Below, in pieces: positions 29,227 through 37,879 of a stretch of 64,000 nucleotides of DNA. Position 1 is the stretch's first letter; each line of letters starts with the position of its first letter. A program made the position numbers and the translations under genes. Source of the stretch: Azospira sp. I13 (GTDB lineage Bacteria > Pseudomonadota > Gammaproteobacteria > Burkholderiales > Rhodocyclaceae); contig NZ_BFBP01000003.1 in assembly GCF_003112695.1 (NCBI RefSeq), forward strand, positions 132,623-196,622. Direction: 5' to 3'. The notes beneath the pieces are model-generated. The model made no database searches. It saw only the letters and a list, made by a program, of their open reading frames with translations, and was not told the origin of the DNA.

Positions 29227-30026
29227 GGCGTCGTCTCCGGGGTGAACGCGAAGGCGGCGTAGCCCACCACCTCTTCTCGGCTGCCGGCAGTGTCGCCGGA
29301 GTTGCGCAGGTCCAGCAGCCGGGGCACCAGGCCATGGCGCCGGGCTTGCAACAGCAGGCCGTTGAGGGGGGTGGCACCGCAGGCCTGGTCGTGCTCCAGG
29401 GCCGCATCCAGGGCCAGCACCTGGCGGCTGGTGGCCTCATCCTGGCGCCGGGCCTGGGGGTAGGGCAGGTAATGGGAAAGGTCGGAACTGACGACGATCA
29501 GGGTGTCGTCGCCATCCCACAGGCGTTCCAGCACCGCAGCCACTGTTTCAGGCGGGCAATGGCCGACTGCCAGGGGCAGCAGCTCAAAGCTACCCAGCAC
29601 TGTTTGCAGGAAGGGCAGTTGCACTTCCAGGGCGTGTTCCCGTGCGTGGGGCTGGTCGTCGACGACCACGCCGGGCAGGTCGGCAATGGCTTGCCGGGCT
29701 GCCTGATCCAGGGGAATGGGGCCTAGGGGCGAGAGGAAGGTGTCGGTTGCCGGTACCGCCATGCCGTGCACCGGTACCCGGTGGGTGGGGCCGAGGAGAA
29801 TGACGCGGCGGATACGTGCTGCCTGGGGCGCCAGGGCGCTGTAGGCGGCGGCCGCCACGGCAGCGGAATAGATGTAGCCGGCATGGGGTACCACCAGGGC
29901 CTTGATGGCGCCAAGGTGAGGCACCGGGGCGGCATTGGCCAGGTAGTGGCGCAGTTCCCGTCGCAGTTCGGTGGGGTCGGCCGGGTAGAACAGGCCGGCA
30001 ACGGCGGTTGGGCGGGGAACTGGCAT
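29223..30026 (-). CDS. amrB: AmmeMemoRadiSam system protein B (Memo family)
   Basis: 267-residue Memo-family protein, related in fold to class III extradiol dioxygenases. It opens RPTAVAGLFYPADPTELR and has VVPHAGYIYS, LLGPTHRVPVHG and VVSSDLSHYLPY, in which conserved His residues form the metal site of the family. Human MEMO1 binds copper or iron; the bacterial role is unknown. GGAGG lies 5 nt before the ATG. First gene of the operon, with ATGA overlap into the AMMECR1 gene. Confidence 0.93.
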   Translation of the reverse strand: MPVPRPTAVAGLFYPADPTELRRELRHYLANAAPVPHLGAIKALVVPHAGYIYSAAVAAAAYSALAPQAARIRRVILLGPTHRVPVHGMAVPATDTFLSPLGPIPLDQAARQAIADLPGVVVDDQPHAREHALEVQLPFLQTVLGSFELLPLAVGHCPPETVAAVLERLWDGDDTLIVVSSDLSHYLPYPQARRQDEATSRQVLALDAALEHDQACGATPLNGLLLQARRHGLVPRLLDLRNSGDTAGSREEVVGYAAFAFTPETTP

Positions 30027-30080
30027 GGGGGCCTCCGGCAGCGGGTGTGGGTCTGAATCAGGGCGCGATGTTCAGGTCAG

Positions 30081-30114
30081 GTTTCAAGATCGAGTTTCAA
30101 GATCGAGTTTCAAG
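30081..30114. repeat. 13-bp tandem repeat
   Basis: GTTTCAAGATCGA twice without change (30081-30093, 30094-30106), then a partial third copy. It lies between the stop of the DUF4010 gene and the start of the Memo gene, both leftward, so it falls in the operon's 5' region. Confidence 0.7.
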
Positions 30115-30138
30115 CCAGATTCCCATCCGGATTCCAGG

Positions 30139-31410
30139 CTAAATCTGGGTGTAGGCCCAGCCCCCCAGGGTGCCCAGGGCGAGGGCCAGGAAACCGGCGC
30201 CGATGCGCCGGCCCAGGGCCGGGCCGGCTACCGAGAGGACGATGCCCAGCTTGAAGACCAGGTTGGCGAGGAAGGCGATGACGATGGAGTTCACCGCATC
30301 CGTCAGCGGCAGCTTGCCCATGCCGAAGAGGCGCAGGGAGGAAAGGGTGATGGCATCCACATCGGTGAAGCCGGAAATCAGCGAAATGGCGTACAGGCCC
30401 TGGGAGCCGGCAATGTCGGAGAACCAGGCGGAGAGCAGCAGGACCACGGCGTAGATGAAACCGAAGGTGAGGGCGGTGCGGATCTCCGCCGGGTTATGCA
30501 GGTTCAGGGCCGTTTCCGGCTGATCACTGTGGGCCCCCAAATGGCGCCATGCCCAGCCGATTACCACCATGCCCAGCAGCAGGCCGCCTCCCAGGGCCGG
30601 CAGCAGGCGGGGCAACAGTTCCGGCTGCAGCATGGCGGCCAGCAGGCCCAGGCGCACCAGCACCACCAGGTTGGCGGTGAGGATCACCACCATGGAGAGG
30701 CGCAGCAGGTCCGGCGTTGCCTTGACGTGCCGGGAATAGACCAGGGTGATGGCGGTGGAGGAGGCCAGGCCCCCCATCAGGCCGATCAGGGCGCCGCTGT
30801 GCTGCTGGCCGAAGATGCGCAGGGCGGCATAGCCCGCCAGGCTCATGCCGGAGATCAGCACCACCATCCACCACACCTGGTAGGGGTTGAGGGCCAGGTA
30901 GGGGCCAAAGCCCTGGTTGGGCAGGATGGGCAGGATGACCAAGGAGAGAACGCCGAACTGCAGGATGGAGATGAGGTCCTTGCGGGTCAGCTTTTCCGTC
31001 ATCAGGTGCAGCTCGGTTTTGAAGTAGAGCAGGATGGTGGTGAGGATGGCGAGCATCACCGCCAGGGTCTGTTCCTGGTACCAGATCATGGCGCCGAAAG
31101 AATAGGCCAGCAGCAGGGCCACCACCGAGGTGGTACCGGGATCGTTCACATCCGGCCGGGATTGGTAGGCGGACAGCATCATGCCGCCGATCACCAGCAG
31201 GCCGGCGGCCAGCACCCATTCCGAACCGGCCCGTTCCCCCAGCAGGCCGCAGATGGTGCCGAGCAGGGCGGTGAGGGCGAAGGTGCGCAGCCCAGCCCGG
31301 GAAGAGGGGTGGCGTTCCCGCTCCAGGCCCATGAGCAGGCCGACTCCCAGGCTGAGGAGAAAAGCCTGGGCGAATTCAAGGCCGGTCTCAGTGAGAAAGG
31401 TGTTTTCCAT
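30139..31410 (-). CDS. MgtC/SapB and DUF4010 family membrane protein
   Basis: Inner-membrane protein of 423 residues with about a dozen hydrophobic helices. The N-terminal part is MgtC-like (SLGVGLLMGLERERH, FALTALLGTICGLL); the C-terminal part is DUF4010 (SGFTDVDAITLS, a conserved acidic-polar motif inside the membrane). The function is unknown; MgtC homologues have been tied to magnesium stress and ATP synthase control. The start at 31410 is the first Met before the membrane helices; the frame is open for another 46 codons without homology. It is divergent from ispD. Confidence 0.85.
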   Translation of the reverse strand: MENTFLTETGLEFAQAFLLSLGVGLLMGLERERHPSSRAGLRTFALTALLGTICGLLGERAGSEWVLAAGLLVIGGMMLSAYQSRPDVNDPGTTSVVALLLAYSFGAMIWYQEQTLAVMLAILTTILLYFKTELHLMTEKLTRKDLISILQFGVLSLVILPILPNQGFGPYLALNPYQVWWMVVLISGMSLAGYAALRIFGQQHSGALIGLMGGLASSTAITLVYSRHVKATPDLLRLSMVVILTANLVVLVRLGLLAAMLQPELLPRLLPALGGGLLLGMVVIGWAWRHLGAHSDQPETALNLHNPAEIRTALTFGFIYAVVLLLSAWFSDIAGSQGLYAISLISGFTDVDAITLSSLRLFGMGKLPLTDAVNSIVIAFLANLVFKLGIVLSVAGPALGRRIGAGFLALALGTLGGWAYTQI

Positions 31411-31517
31411 GGCGATCTTATTCGTTCTGATTATTGGGCGTCGGAATGGCCGGGCCGGGTCCCGGGAAAACCCTCGTTCCGGGCCGCTTTGGGCAGCCGG
31501 GATGGGTCCCCTGCTGT

Positions 31518-31523
31518 TAAAAT
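31518..31523 (+). promoter_or_regulatory. -10-like element abutting the ispD start
   Basis: TGT-TAAAAT ends 6 nt before the ispD ATG, and no Shine-Dalgarno is present. Transcription would start at or within a base of the A of ATG, giving a leaderless mRNA. Confidence 0.4.
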
Positions 31524-31529
31524 TAATGC

Positions 31530-32246
31530 ATGGCCCGACACTACGCAATCGTTCCTGCCGCCGGCAGCGGCTCCCGCTTCGGGAGCGACATTCCCAAGCA
31601 GTACCTGCCCCTGGCGGGGCAACCCCTGTTGCACCACACTTTGGCTGCCCTGTGCCGTCATTCCGCCATCGACCGGGTGTGGGTGGTGCTATCCCCGGAA
31701 GACGAGTATTGGCAGCGCCACGACTGGAGCCCCCTGGGGGCCAAGCTGGAAACTATTTTCCAGGGCGGTGCCACCCGGGCCGACAGCGTTGCGGCCGGCC
31801 TGCGGGCGGCGCAACTGGCCGCGGCAGAAGATGACTGGATTCTCGTACACGACGCCGCCCGGCCCTGCCTGGCGGCGGCCCACATCGATGCCCTGGTGGG
31901 GGAATTGGCGGACGACCCGGTGGGCGGCATTCTCGCCGTGCCGGTAGCCGACACCCTGAAGCGGGCCGACGGCCATCAGCGCGTGGCCGCCACTGTCCCC
32001 CGGGACGGTCTGTGGCAGGCCCAGACGCCCCAGATGTTCCGCTACGGCCTGCTGCGCGACGCCCTGGAGCAGCACCGCCAGGTCACCGACGAGGCCGGCG
32101 CCATTGAAGCTGCAGGGCTGGTGCCCCGCCTTGTCAAGGGCGATGCCAGCAATCTGAAAGTCACCTACCCGGCCGACCTGGGCCTGGCGGAAGCGATCCT
32201 GCGCAGCCGCCTGGGTCCCCGGGCAGCCCTGGGAGCCTTTGCATGA
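31530..32246 (+). CDS. ispD: 2-C-methyl-D-erythritol 4-phosphate cytidylyltransferase
   Basis: Third step of the MEP isoprenoid pathway: CTP plus MEP to CDP-ME. The 238-residue product has the nucleotide-binding loop [18 protein letters not shown] at residues 7-24, then HDAARPCL and [17 protein letters not shown], all diagnostic. It overlaps ispF by 4 bp (ATGA). Adjacent ispD-ispF pairs are usual in proteobacteria, and IspF acts two steps later in the same pathway. Confidence 0.97.
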   Translation: MARHYAIVPAAGSGSRFGSDIPKQYLPLAGQPLLHHTLAALCRHSAIDRVWVVLSPEDEYWQRHDWSPLGAKLETIFQGGATRADSVAAGLRAAQLAAAEDDWILVHDAARPCLAAAHIDALVGELADDPVGGILAVPVADTLKRADGHQRVAATVPRDGLWQAQTPQMFRYGLLRDALEQHRQVTDEAGAIEAAGLVPRLVKGDASNLKVTYPADLGLAEAILRSRLGPRAALGAFA

Positions 32247-32752
32247 GCACCCTCAACACTCCCTCTCCGAGCAAGGAAATACGTATCGGCCAGGGCTGGG
32301 ATGTCCACGCCCTGGTGCCCGGTCGGCCCCTGGTGCTCGGCGGTGTCACCATCCCCCATGAACTGGGCCTGCTCGGCCATTCCGATGCGGATGCCCTGCT
32401 TCACGCGATTACCGACGCCCTGCTCGGAGCGGCCGGCCTGGGTGACATCGGCCGCCATTTCCCCGATACCGACCTGCGCTGGCGCGGTGCCGACAGCCGC
32501 GCCCTGCTGCGCCATGTGCTCCACCTGTTGCGCGAGGGCGGCTGGCAGGTGGTCAATGTGGATGCCACCGTGGTCGCCCAGCGGCCCAAGCTGGCGCCCC
32601 ACATTCCTGCCATGGTGGCCCACATCGCCGACGATCTGGGGGTGCCTGCCCAGCGGGTCAACGTCAAGGCCAAGACCTGCGAACGCCTGGGCTTTGCCGG
32701 GCGGGAGGAGGGCATCGAAGCTCAGGCCGTGGCGCTCATCGAGCGAGGCTGA
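32243..32752 (+). CDS. ispF: 2-C-methyl-D-erythritol 2,4-cyclodiphosphate synthase
   Basis: Closes CDP-ME 2-phosphate to the cyclodiphosphate, with release of CMP. The 169-residue trimeric enzyme has the zinc-binding GWDVHAL (Asp and His) and [12 protein letters not shown] (second His) motifs and the C-terminal [17 protein letters not shown]. It starts inside the ispD stop (ATGA) and is followed after 2 bp by the thpR start. Confidence 0.97.
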   Translation: MSTLNTPSPSKEIRIGQGWDVHALVPGRPLVLGGVTIPHELGLLGHSDADALLHAITDALLGAAGLGDIGRHFPDTDLRWRGADSRALLRHVLHLLREGGWQVVNVDATVVAQRPKLAPHIPAMVAHIADDLGVPAQRVNVKAKTCERLGFAGREEGIEAQAVALIERG

Positions 32753-32754
32753 GG

Positions 32755-33348
32755 GTGGCCCTCTCCAGCGCCGCGCCATTGCCTGCCGCGACCGTTCCCG
32801 CGGCCCGGCTGTTCTTTGCCCTATGGCCCGAAGAAGCCCTGGCTGCCCGTCTGGCGGATCTGGGGCGGCAACAGGTGGCCGCACAGGGCGGCCGTCCCAT
32901 GGCGGAGGATTCCCTGCACCTGACCCTGGCCTTCCTCGGCGAACAGCCCCTGTCTTTGCTGCCGGCACTGTTGCAGACCGGGCAGCGGGTAGCGGCCCGG
33001 GCCGCCTGGCCCTTTGCCTTTAACCTGGATCAGGGCGGCTACTGGCCGGCTCAGGGCATTCTCTGGCTGGGCTGCTCCCGGCCGCCGGTGGCCCTGCCCG
33101 ACTTGGCCGCCAGTCTGGCCGGGGAACTGGCGGCGCTGGGCCTGACGCTGGAAGCGCGGCCCTACGTGCCCCACGTCACCCTGGTGCGCGGCGCCCGGTG
33201 CGCCGCCGCCACGCCCTGGCACCCAGCCGATATGCCGGCCTGGACGGCCCGAAATTTTCGCCTGTTGCGCTCCCGCCGGGACGCGGCGGGCACTCGTTAC
33301 GAAACCCTGGGTTGCTGGCCGATGGGCGGCAACGGGATGCTTTCATGA
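32755..33348 (+). CDS. thpR: RNA 2',3'-cyclic phosphodiesterase (2H family)
   Basis: 2H phosphoesterase, formerly 2'-5' RNA ligase LigT. The 197-residue product has the two HxT/SL motifs: LHLTLAFLG in the first half and PHVTLVR in the second, which are the catalytic His-Thr pairs. It opens cyclic phosphates on RNA or tRNA fragments. The GTG at 32755 is 2 bp after the ispF stop; GAGG at the ispF end can serve as ribosome site. Its own stop overlaps the next start as ATGA. Confidence 0.9.
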   Translation: MALSSAAPLPAATVPAARLFFALWPEEALAARLADLGRQQVAAQGGRPMAEDSLHLTLAFLGEQPLSLLPALLQTGQRVAARAAWPFAFNLDQGGYWPAQGILWLGCSRPPVALPDLAASLAGELAALGLTLEARPYVPHVTLVRGARCAAATPWHPADMPAWTARNFRLLRSRRDAAGTRYETLGCWPMGGNGMLS

Positions 33349-34574
33349 TCAAGAAAATTGCCGTGGTCCAACTCAAGCTGGGCATGTACGTCAGTGACGT
33401 CAATGCCGGGTGGATGGACCATCCCTTCCTGCGCAACAGCCTGTTGCTGGAAACCGAAGAGCAACTGCAGAAGATTCGCCGTGCCGGCATCCGTGAGGTC
33501 TATATCGATACCGGCAAGGGCATGGATGTGGAAGCCGATGCGGCACCCACCGCCGTCGAGGCCGCCCGGGAGAGCCAGCAGCAGCTGGAGCGGATGGCCG
33601 AGGCGCCGGAAGCCAAGCCCCTGTCGGTGCGCACCAGCCTGGCGGAGGAATTGGCCAAGGCCAAAGGGGCTTTCAGCGAGGGTACCCGCCTGGTTCGCAG
33701 CGTCATGGAAGACGCCCGGTTGGGGCGCCAGATCGAGCTGGACTCGGTCAAGGCCGTGGTTGAAAAGATCGCCAATTCGGTGATCCGCAACAGCAACGCC
33801 ATGATGACCCTGCGCCGCCTGCAACAGCGGGACGACTACATCTACCAGCATTCCGTCGGGGTCTGCGCCATGCTGACCGCCTTCGCCAAGGCCATGGACA
33901 TGGATCTGGCCGCCATCCATCAGGTGGCCCTGGGCGGGCTGCTGCATGACATCGGCTATGTACGGGTGCAGGGCGAAATCCTCAAGAAGCCGAGCAAGCT
34001 GTCGGACGAGGAGTTTCTCCACGTCAAATCCCACGTGGTTCAGGGGGCGGACCTGCTGCGCCAGACGCCGGGCATTCCCCAGCTGGCCCACGATATCCTG
34101 GAACACCATCACGAGCGTTTCGATGGCAGCGGTTATCCGAAGGGGCTGAAGGGCGAGGAAATTTCCCAGATCGGCCGCATGGCCGCCATCGTCGATGTGT
34201 ACGATGCCATCACTTCCGAGCGGGTGTACCACCGGGGCGTCAATCCGGGCGAGGCCATGCGAAAGCTCTTCGACTGGAGCCGCTACCACTTCGATCCGGC
34301 TCTCTTCCAGGTCTTCGTCAAGAGCGTCGGCATCTACCCGGTGGGTACCCTGGTGCGCCTGGAAAGCGAGCGCCTGGCCGTGGTGGTGGAACAGCGCGAC
34401 AAAAATCTGCTCCAACCCCTGGTGCGGGTCATCTATGATGCCAAGCGACGCTACTACCTGCCGCCCCAGGATGTGGATCTTTCCCGTCCCGTCGGCTACG
34501 GCGGCGGCGACCGCATCGTCACCCATGAAGCACCGGCCAAATGGGGAATCGACCTGGCCCGCTTCTACCCCTGA
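33345..34574 (+). CDS. DUF3391-HD-GYP c-di-GMP phosphodiesterase
   Basis: 409 residues. An N-terminal DUF3391 domain (about 1-140; KIAVVQLKLGMYVSDVNAGW) is followed by an HD-GYP domain (about 165-340) with GLLHDIGYVR, VVQGADLL and HHERFDGSGYPKGL. The metal His/Asp residues and the GYP motif are intact, so hydrolysis of c-di-GMP to GMP is expected. The ATG at 33345 overlaps the thpR stop; the frame is open upstream but only as a shadow of thpR. The next gene begins 11 bp after its stop. Confidence 0.93.
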   Translation: MIKKIAVVQLKLGMYVSDVNAGWMDHPFLRNSLLLETEEQLQKIRRAGIREVYIDTGKGMDVEADAAPTAVEAARESQQQLERMAEAPEAKPLSVRTSLAEELAKAKGAFSEGTRLVRSVMEDARLGRQIELDSVKAVVEKIANSVIRNSNAMMTLRRLQQRDDYIYQHSVGVCAMLTAFAKAMDMDLAAIHQVALGGLLHDIGYVRVQGEILKKPSKLSDEEFLHVKSHVVQGADLLRQTPGIPQLAHDILEHHHERFDGSGYPKGLKGEEISQIGRMAAIVDVYDAITSERVYHRGVNPGEAMRKLFDWSRYHFDPALFQVFVKSVGIYPVGTLVRLESERLAVVVEQRDKNLLQPLVRVIYDAKRRYYLPPQDVDLSRPVGYGGGDRIVTHEAPAKWGIDLARFYP

Positions 34575-34585
34575 GTCCGCCGATC

Positions 34586-37549
34586 ATGCCCAAATCCCCG
34601 CCAGCGCCCCAGACTGCGCGCGGTTCCGAGAGCGTCCTGGCCCGTCTGCGCCAGGGCGAGAACCGCTTTATCCAGCTGGCGGACAACATTCCCGAGAGCT
34701 TCTGGCTCATCGACATCGCCGCCAAGCGGGTGGTTTATGCCAACCCGGCCTACGCCACCCACTGGGGCGGCTCGGTGGCCGATCTTTACCGCAACCGCTT
34801 TGACTGGCTGCACTTCATCCATCCCGACGATCTGGACCGGATGCGTGAAGCGGTGCGCCGCAACCCCCGGGGTGGCGTGAACGAAGTGGTGCGGGTGGTT
34901 CATCCCGATGGCAGCCAGCGCTGGCTGCACGTGCGCAGCTTCGAAATGAAGGACGAGCAGGGGCAGGCCCACAGTGTCGGCGGCGTCGGCACCGACATCA
35001 CCGACCTGGTGTTGCAGCGGGATGCCCTGCGGGCCAGCGAGGCCGTGCAGAAGAGTGTGCTCGACGCCCTGCCGGCCAATATCGCCATCCTCGATATGGA
35101 AGGCCGCATCGTGGCGGTGAACGAGCCCTGGGGCCGCTTTGCTGCCGAGAACCACCTGGCGGCCAAGGCCGTTGGGGTGGGTTGCAACTACATCCAGATC
35201 TGCGAAACGGCCTGGGGTGAATCGGCGGAAGAGGCCCTGGACATTGCTGCCGGCATCCGTGCCGTCATCCATGGCCAGCAGCATGAATTCACCCTGGTGT
35301 ACGCCTGCCATTCGCCGGAGGAAAAGCGCTGGTTCCGGGTGCTGGTGACGCCCCTCGATGCCGGGGGCAGCCGGGGGGCCGTGGTCATGCACCTCAACGT
35401 CACCGAAACCGTGCAGGCCCAGCAGCGCCTGACCCATCTGGCCCACTTCGACAGCCTCACCGGCCTGCCCAACCGCCTGCTCTTCCGCGAGCGCCTGAAG
35501 GGCGCTCTGGCCCAGGTGGAGCGCCAGGGCGGCCGTCTGGCGGTGATGTTCATCGACCTGGACCGCTTCAAGGTGATCAACGACACCCTCGGCCATTTGG
35601 CCGGGGATGCCCTGTTGCAGCAGGTGGCCGGGCGCATCAGCACCTGCCTGCGGGCCTCCGACACCGTGGGGCGCCTGGGGGGGGACGAGTTCGCCGTGCT
35701 GATCCCGGATTTCGAGGGGGAATACGACGTTTCCGTCGTCGCCCGGCGCCTGGTGGAGGCCCTGGGCCTGCCGGTGACCCTGGAGGGGCAGGAGCTGTTC
35801 GTCTCCGCTTCCATCGGCGTCACCCTGTACCCGGACGATTGCGACGACCTGGAAAAGCTCATCCGCAACGCCGATACGGCCATGTATCGGGCCAAGGAAC
35901 TGGGGCGCAACAACTTTCAGTTCTTCACCGCCGCCATGAACGCGCGGGTCAAGGAACAGCTGCAGATGGAGACGGACCTGCGCCGGGCGGTGCAGCGCCA
36001 GGAATTCATCCTCCACTACCAGCCCAAGGTCAGTTGCAGCCATGGCGGCATTACCGGTTTCGAGGCCCTGCTGCGCTGGCAGCATCCGGTGCGGGGTCTG
36101 GTCTCGCCCCTGGAATTCATTCCCCTGCTGGAAGAAACCGGCCTCATCGTGCCGGTGGGTTCCTGGGTTTTGCAGCAGGCCTGCGCCCAGGCGGCCCGCT
36201 GGCATGAGGAAGGCCACCAGGCCCTGACCGTGGCAGTCAATCTCTCGGCCCGCCAGCTCCAGTCCCCCGATCTGGTGGAGGAGGTGCGGCAGGTCCTGGC
36301 CGAAACCGGCCTGCCGGCTGCGGCCCTGGAGCTGGAGCTGACGGAGAGCCTGCTGATGAGCCACGTCGAGGACAACATCGCCGTCCTCAACCGGCTCAAG
36401 GCCATGGGGGTGAAGCTGTCGGTGGACGATTTCGGCACCGGTTATTCCAGCCTTGCCTACCTGAAGCGCCTGCCCCTGGATGCGGTGAAGGTGGACCGGG
36501 CCTTCGTGCAGGACATCATCGCCGATCCGGGTGATGCCTCCATCACCCGCGCCGTCATCACCATGGCCCACAACCTGCGCCTCAAGGTGGTGGCCGAAGG
36601 GGTGGAAACCGAAGGACAGATCGCCCTGCTGGTGGCCAACCGCTGCGACGAAATGCAGGGCTATTACTTCAGCCGCCCGGTGCCGGCGGCGGAGGCCGGC
36701 GGCCTGCTGCGCAACGGCAAGTCCCTGCCCAGCCACCTGCGCCTGCGTACCGGCCTGCCGCCCACGGTATTGCTGGCCCTGGCCGCGCCGAGCCTGCGCC
36801 ACACCCTGGGCCATGCCCTGGAGGCTGCCCAGCTGCGGGTGTTGCTGGCCGGGGGCGGCGAGGAGGGGCTGGCAGCCCTGGCGGGCCAGCGGGTGGATGC
36901 CATCGTCGCCGATGCGGGCCTTACCGATAGCGCCGGCCAGGCCTTTCTCGAGCGGGCCGGGCAGTTGCAGCCGGAGGCGGGCTTCCTGCTACTGGCGGCT
37001 CCCGACCTGATAGCCAGCACCGCCGCCGAACTGCCGCCGGCCCTCTCCTGTCACCTGCTCTCCCGCGAGGTGGGGACGGAAACCCTGGTCACCGGCGTGC
37101 TGGAGGCCGTGCAACGGCGCGGCCTGCAGGAGGAGAACCAGCGCCTGACGCGGGAGATTCAGTCCGCCGGGCTTGAGCTTTCCCGCCTCGGCCAGGAGTT
37201 GGAGACCCTGATCCGGTCGCGCGCCGAAGCCCCTCAGGCCCTGCCGGTGGCTGGTGTCGCCCACGAGGTACTGCGGGAGTTGCCGATGGCCGTGCTGGGC
37301 ATCGACAACACCGGCATGATTGCCTACGCCAACGCCCAGGCGGAACGTTTGTGGCCCCAGTTCGGTCTGATCGGCAACGACGCCGTCGATTGTCTGCCCG
37401 CCGAACTGCTGGCTATCTTGAAAGAAGGGGAGGGCAGCATGGCGCTTGCCCTGCCCGGCACCGGGCCCTGCCAGGTGCTGTGTCAGCGCTTCGGCGATCC
37501 GGCGGAAGAGCGCGGCCTGCTGCTGCTGCTCTGGCCCCAGCCGACTTAA
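34586..37549 (+). CDS. PAS-PAS-GGDEF-EAL protein with C-terminal receiver-like and PAS domains
   Basis: 987 residues, cytoplasmic. Order: PAS with PAC (about 25-145), PAS (about 155-280), GGDEF (about 290-455; GGDEF intact, with inhibitory RASD before it), EAL (about 470-720; FEALLRW, ELTESL, DDFGTGYSS, VKVDRAF, AEGVET all present). Both domains look active. After the EAL domain comes an unusual tail: a receiver-like fold without the phospho-Asp set (about 725-840), a coiled coil (about 845-880) and a last PAS-like domain (about 890-985). The start follows the HD-GYP stop by 11 bp. A bifunctional or ligand-switched enzyme is likely. Confidence 0.9.
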   Translation: MPKSPPAPQTARGSESVLARLRQGENRFIQLADNIPESFWLIDIAAKRVVYANPAYATHWGGSVADLYRNRFDWLHFIHPDDLDRMREAVRRNPRGGVNEVVRVVHPDGSQRWLHVRSFEMKDEQGQAHSVGGVGTDITDLVLQRDALRASEAVQKSVLDALPANIAILDMEGRIVAVNEPWGRFAAENHLAAKAVGVGCNYIQICETAWGESAEEALDIAAGIRAVIHGQQHEFTLVYACHSPEEKRWFRVLVTPLDAGGSRGAVVMHLNVTETVQAQQRLTHLAHFDSLTGLPNRLLFRERLKGALAQVERQGGRLAVMFIDLDRFKVINDTLGHLAGDALLQQVAGRISTCLRASDTVGRLGGDEFAVLIPDFEGEYDVSVVARRLVEALGLPVTLEGQELFVSASIGVTLYPDDCDDLEKLIRNADTAMYRAKELGRNNFQFFTAAMNARVKEQLQMETDLRRAVQRQEFILHYQPKVSCSHGGITGFEALLRWQHPVRGLVSPLEFIPLLEETGLIVPVGSWVLQQACAQAARWHEEGHQALTVAVNLSARQLQSPDLVEEVRQVLAETGLPAAALELELTESLLMSHVEDNIAVLNRLKAMGVKLSVDDFGTGYSSLAYLKRLPLDAVKVDRAFVQDIIADPGDASITRAVITMAHNLRLKVVAEGVETEGQIALLVANRCDEMQGYYFSRPVPAAEAGGLLRNGKSLPSHLRLRTGLPPTVLLALAAPSLRHTLGHALEAAQLRVLLAGGGEEGLAALAGQRVDAIVADAGLTDSAGQAFLERAGQLQPEAGFLLLAAPDLIASTAAELPPALSCHLLSREVGTETLVTGVLEAVQRRGLQEENQRLTREIQSAGLELSRLGQELETLIRSRAEAPQALPVAGVAHEVLRELPMAVLGIDNTGMIAYANAQAERLWPQFGLIGNDAVDCLPAELLAILKEGEGSMALALPGTGPCQVLCQRFGDPAEERGLLLLLWPQPT

Positions 37550-37561
37550 ATTTTCATCGAC

Positions 37562-37879
37562 ATGATCACCATACAAGCCATTGCCCTCGAGGATGCCGCG
37601 CCGGGAATGATCCTCGCGGATGCCCTGCAGGATGAAACCGGCCAGATGCTGCTGCCCAAGGGCTCCGAGCTGACCGAAAGCGTGCTGCGCTCCCTCGGCC
37701 GGCGCGGTATCGAGACCCTCTCCATCCTTATTCCTGAAGCGGTGGATGAATCTGCCCTGATCGCCCGCCGGGAAGCTGCCCGGCAGCGTCTGCAACACCT
37801 CTTCCGTCAGGCCGTGGATCCGACCTCCCAGGGGCTGCTGCGGGTGATGCTGGAATACCGGGAGGAGCATCCCCAATGA
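37562..37879 (+). CDS. Small protein resembling the N-terminal domain of HD-GYP/HDOD proteins
   Basis: 105 residues, with APGMILADALQDETGQMLLPKGSELTE and then SLGRRGIETLSI. This pattern is a known small domain at the front of HD-GYP and HDOD proteins, here made as a separate polypeptide. It sits 12 bp after the GGDEF-EAL gene and overlaps the HDOD gene as ATGA, so the two proteins are translated together and may form a complex. No enzyme residues are seen. Confidence 0.75.
   Translation: MITIQAIALEDAAPGMILADALQDETGQMLLPKGSELTESVLRSLGRRGIETLSILIPEAVDESALIARREAARQRLQHLFRQAVDPTSQGLLRVMLEYREEHPQ

Noticed and set aside
30025-31947. Plus-strand open frame of about 640 codons
   Set aside because: Antisense to the DUF4010 gene and then out of frame through ispD; Gln/Gly/His-rich shadow.
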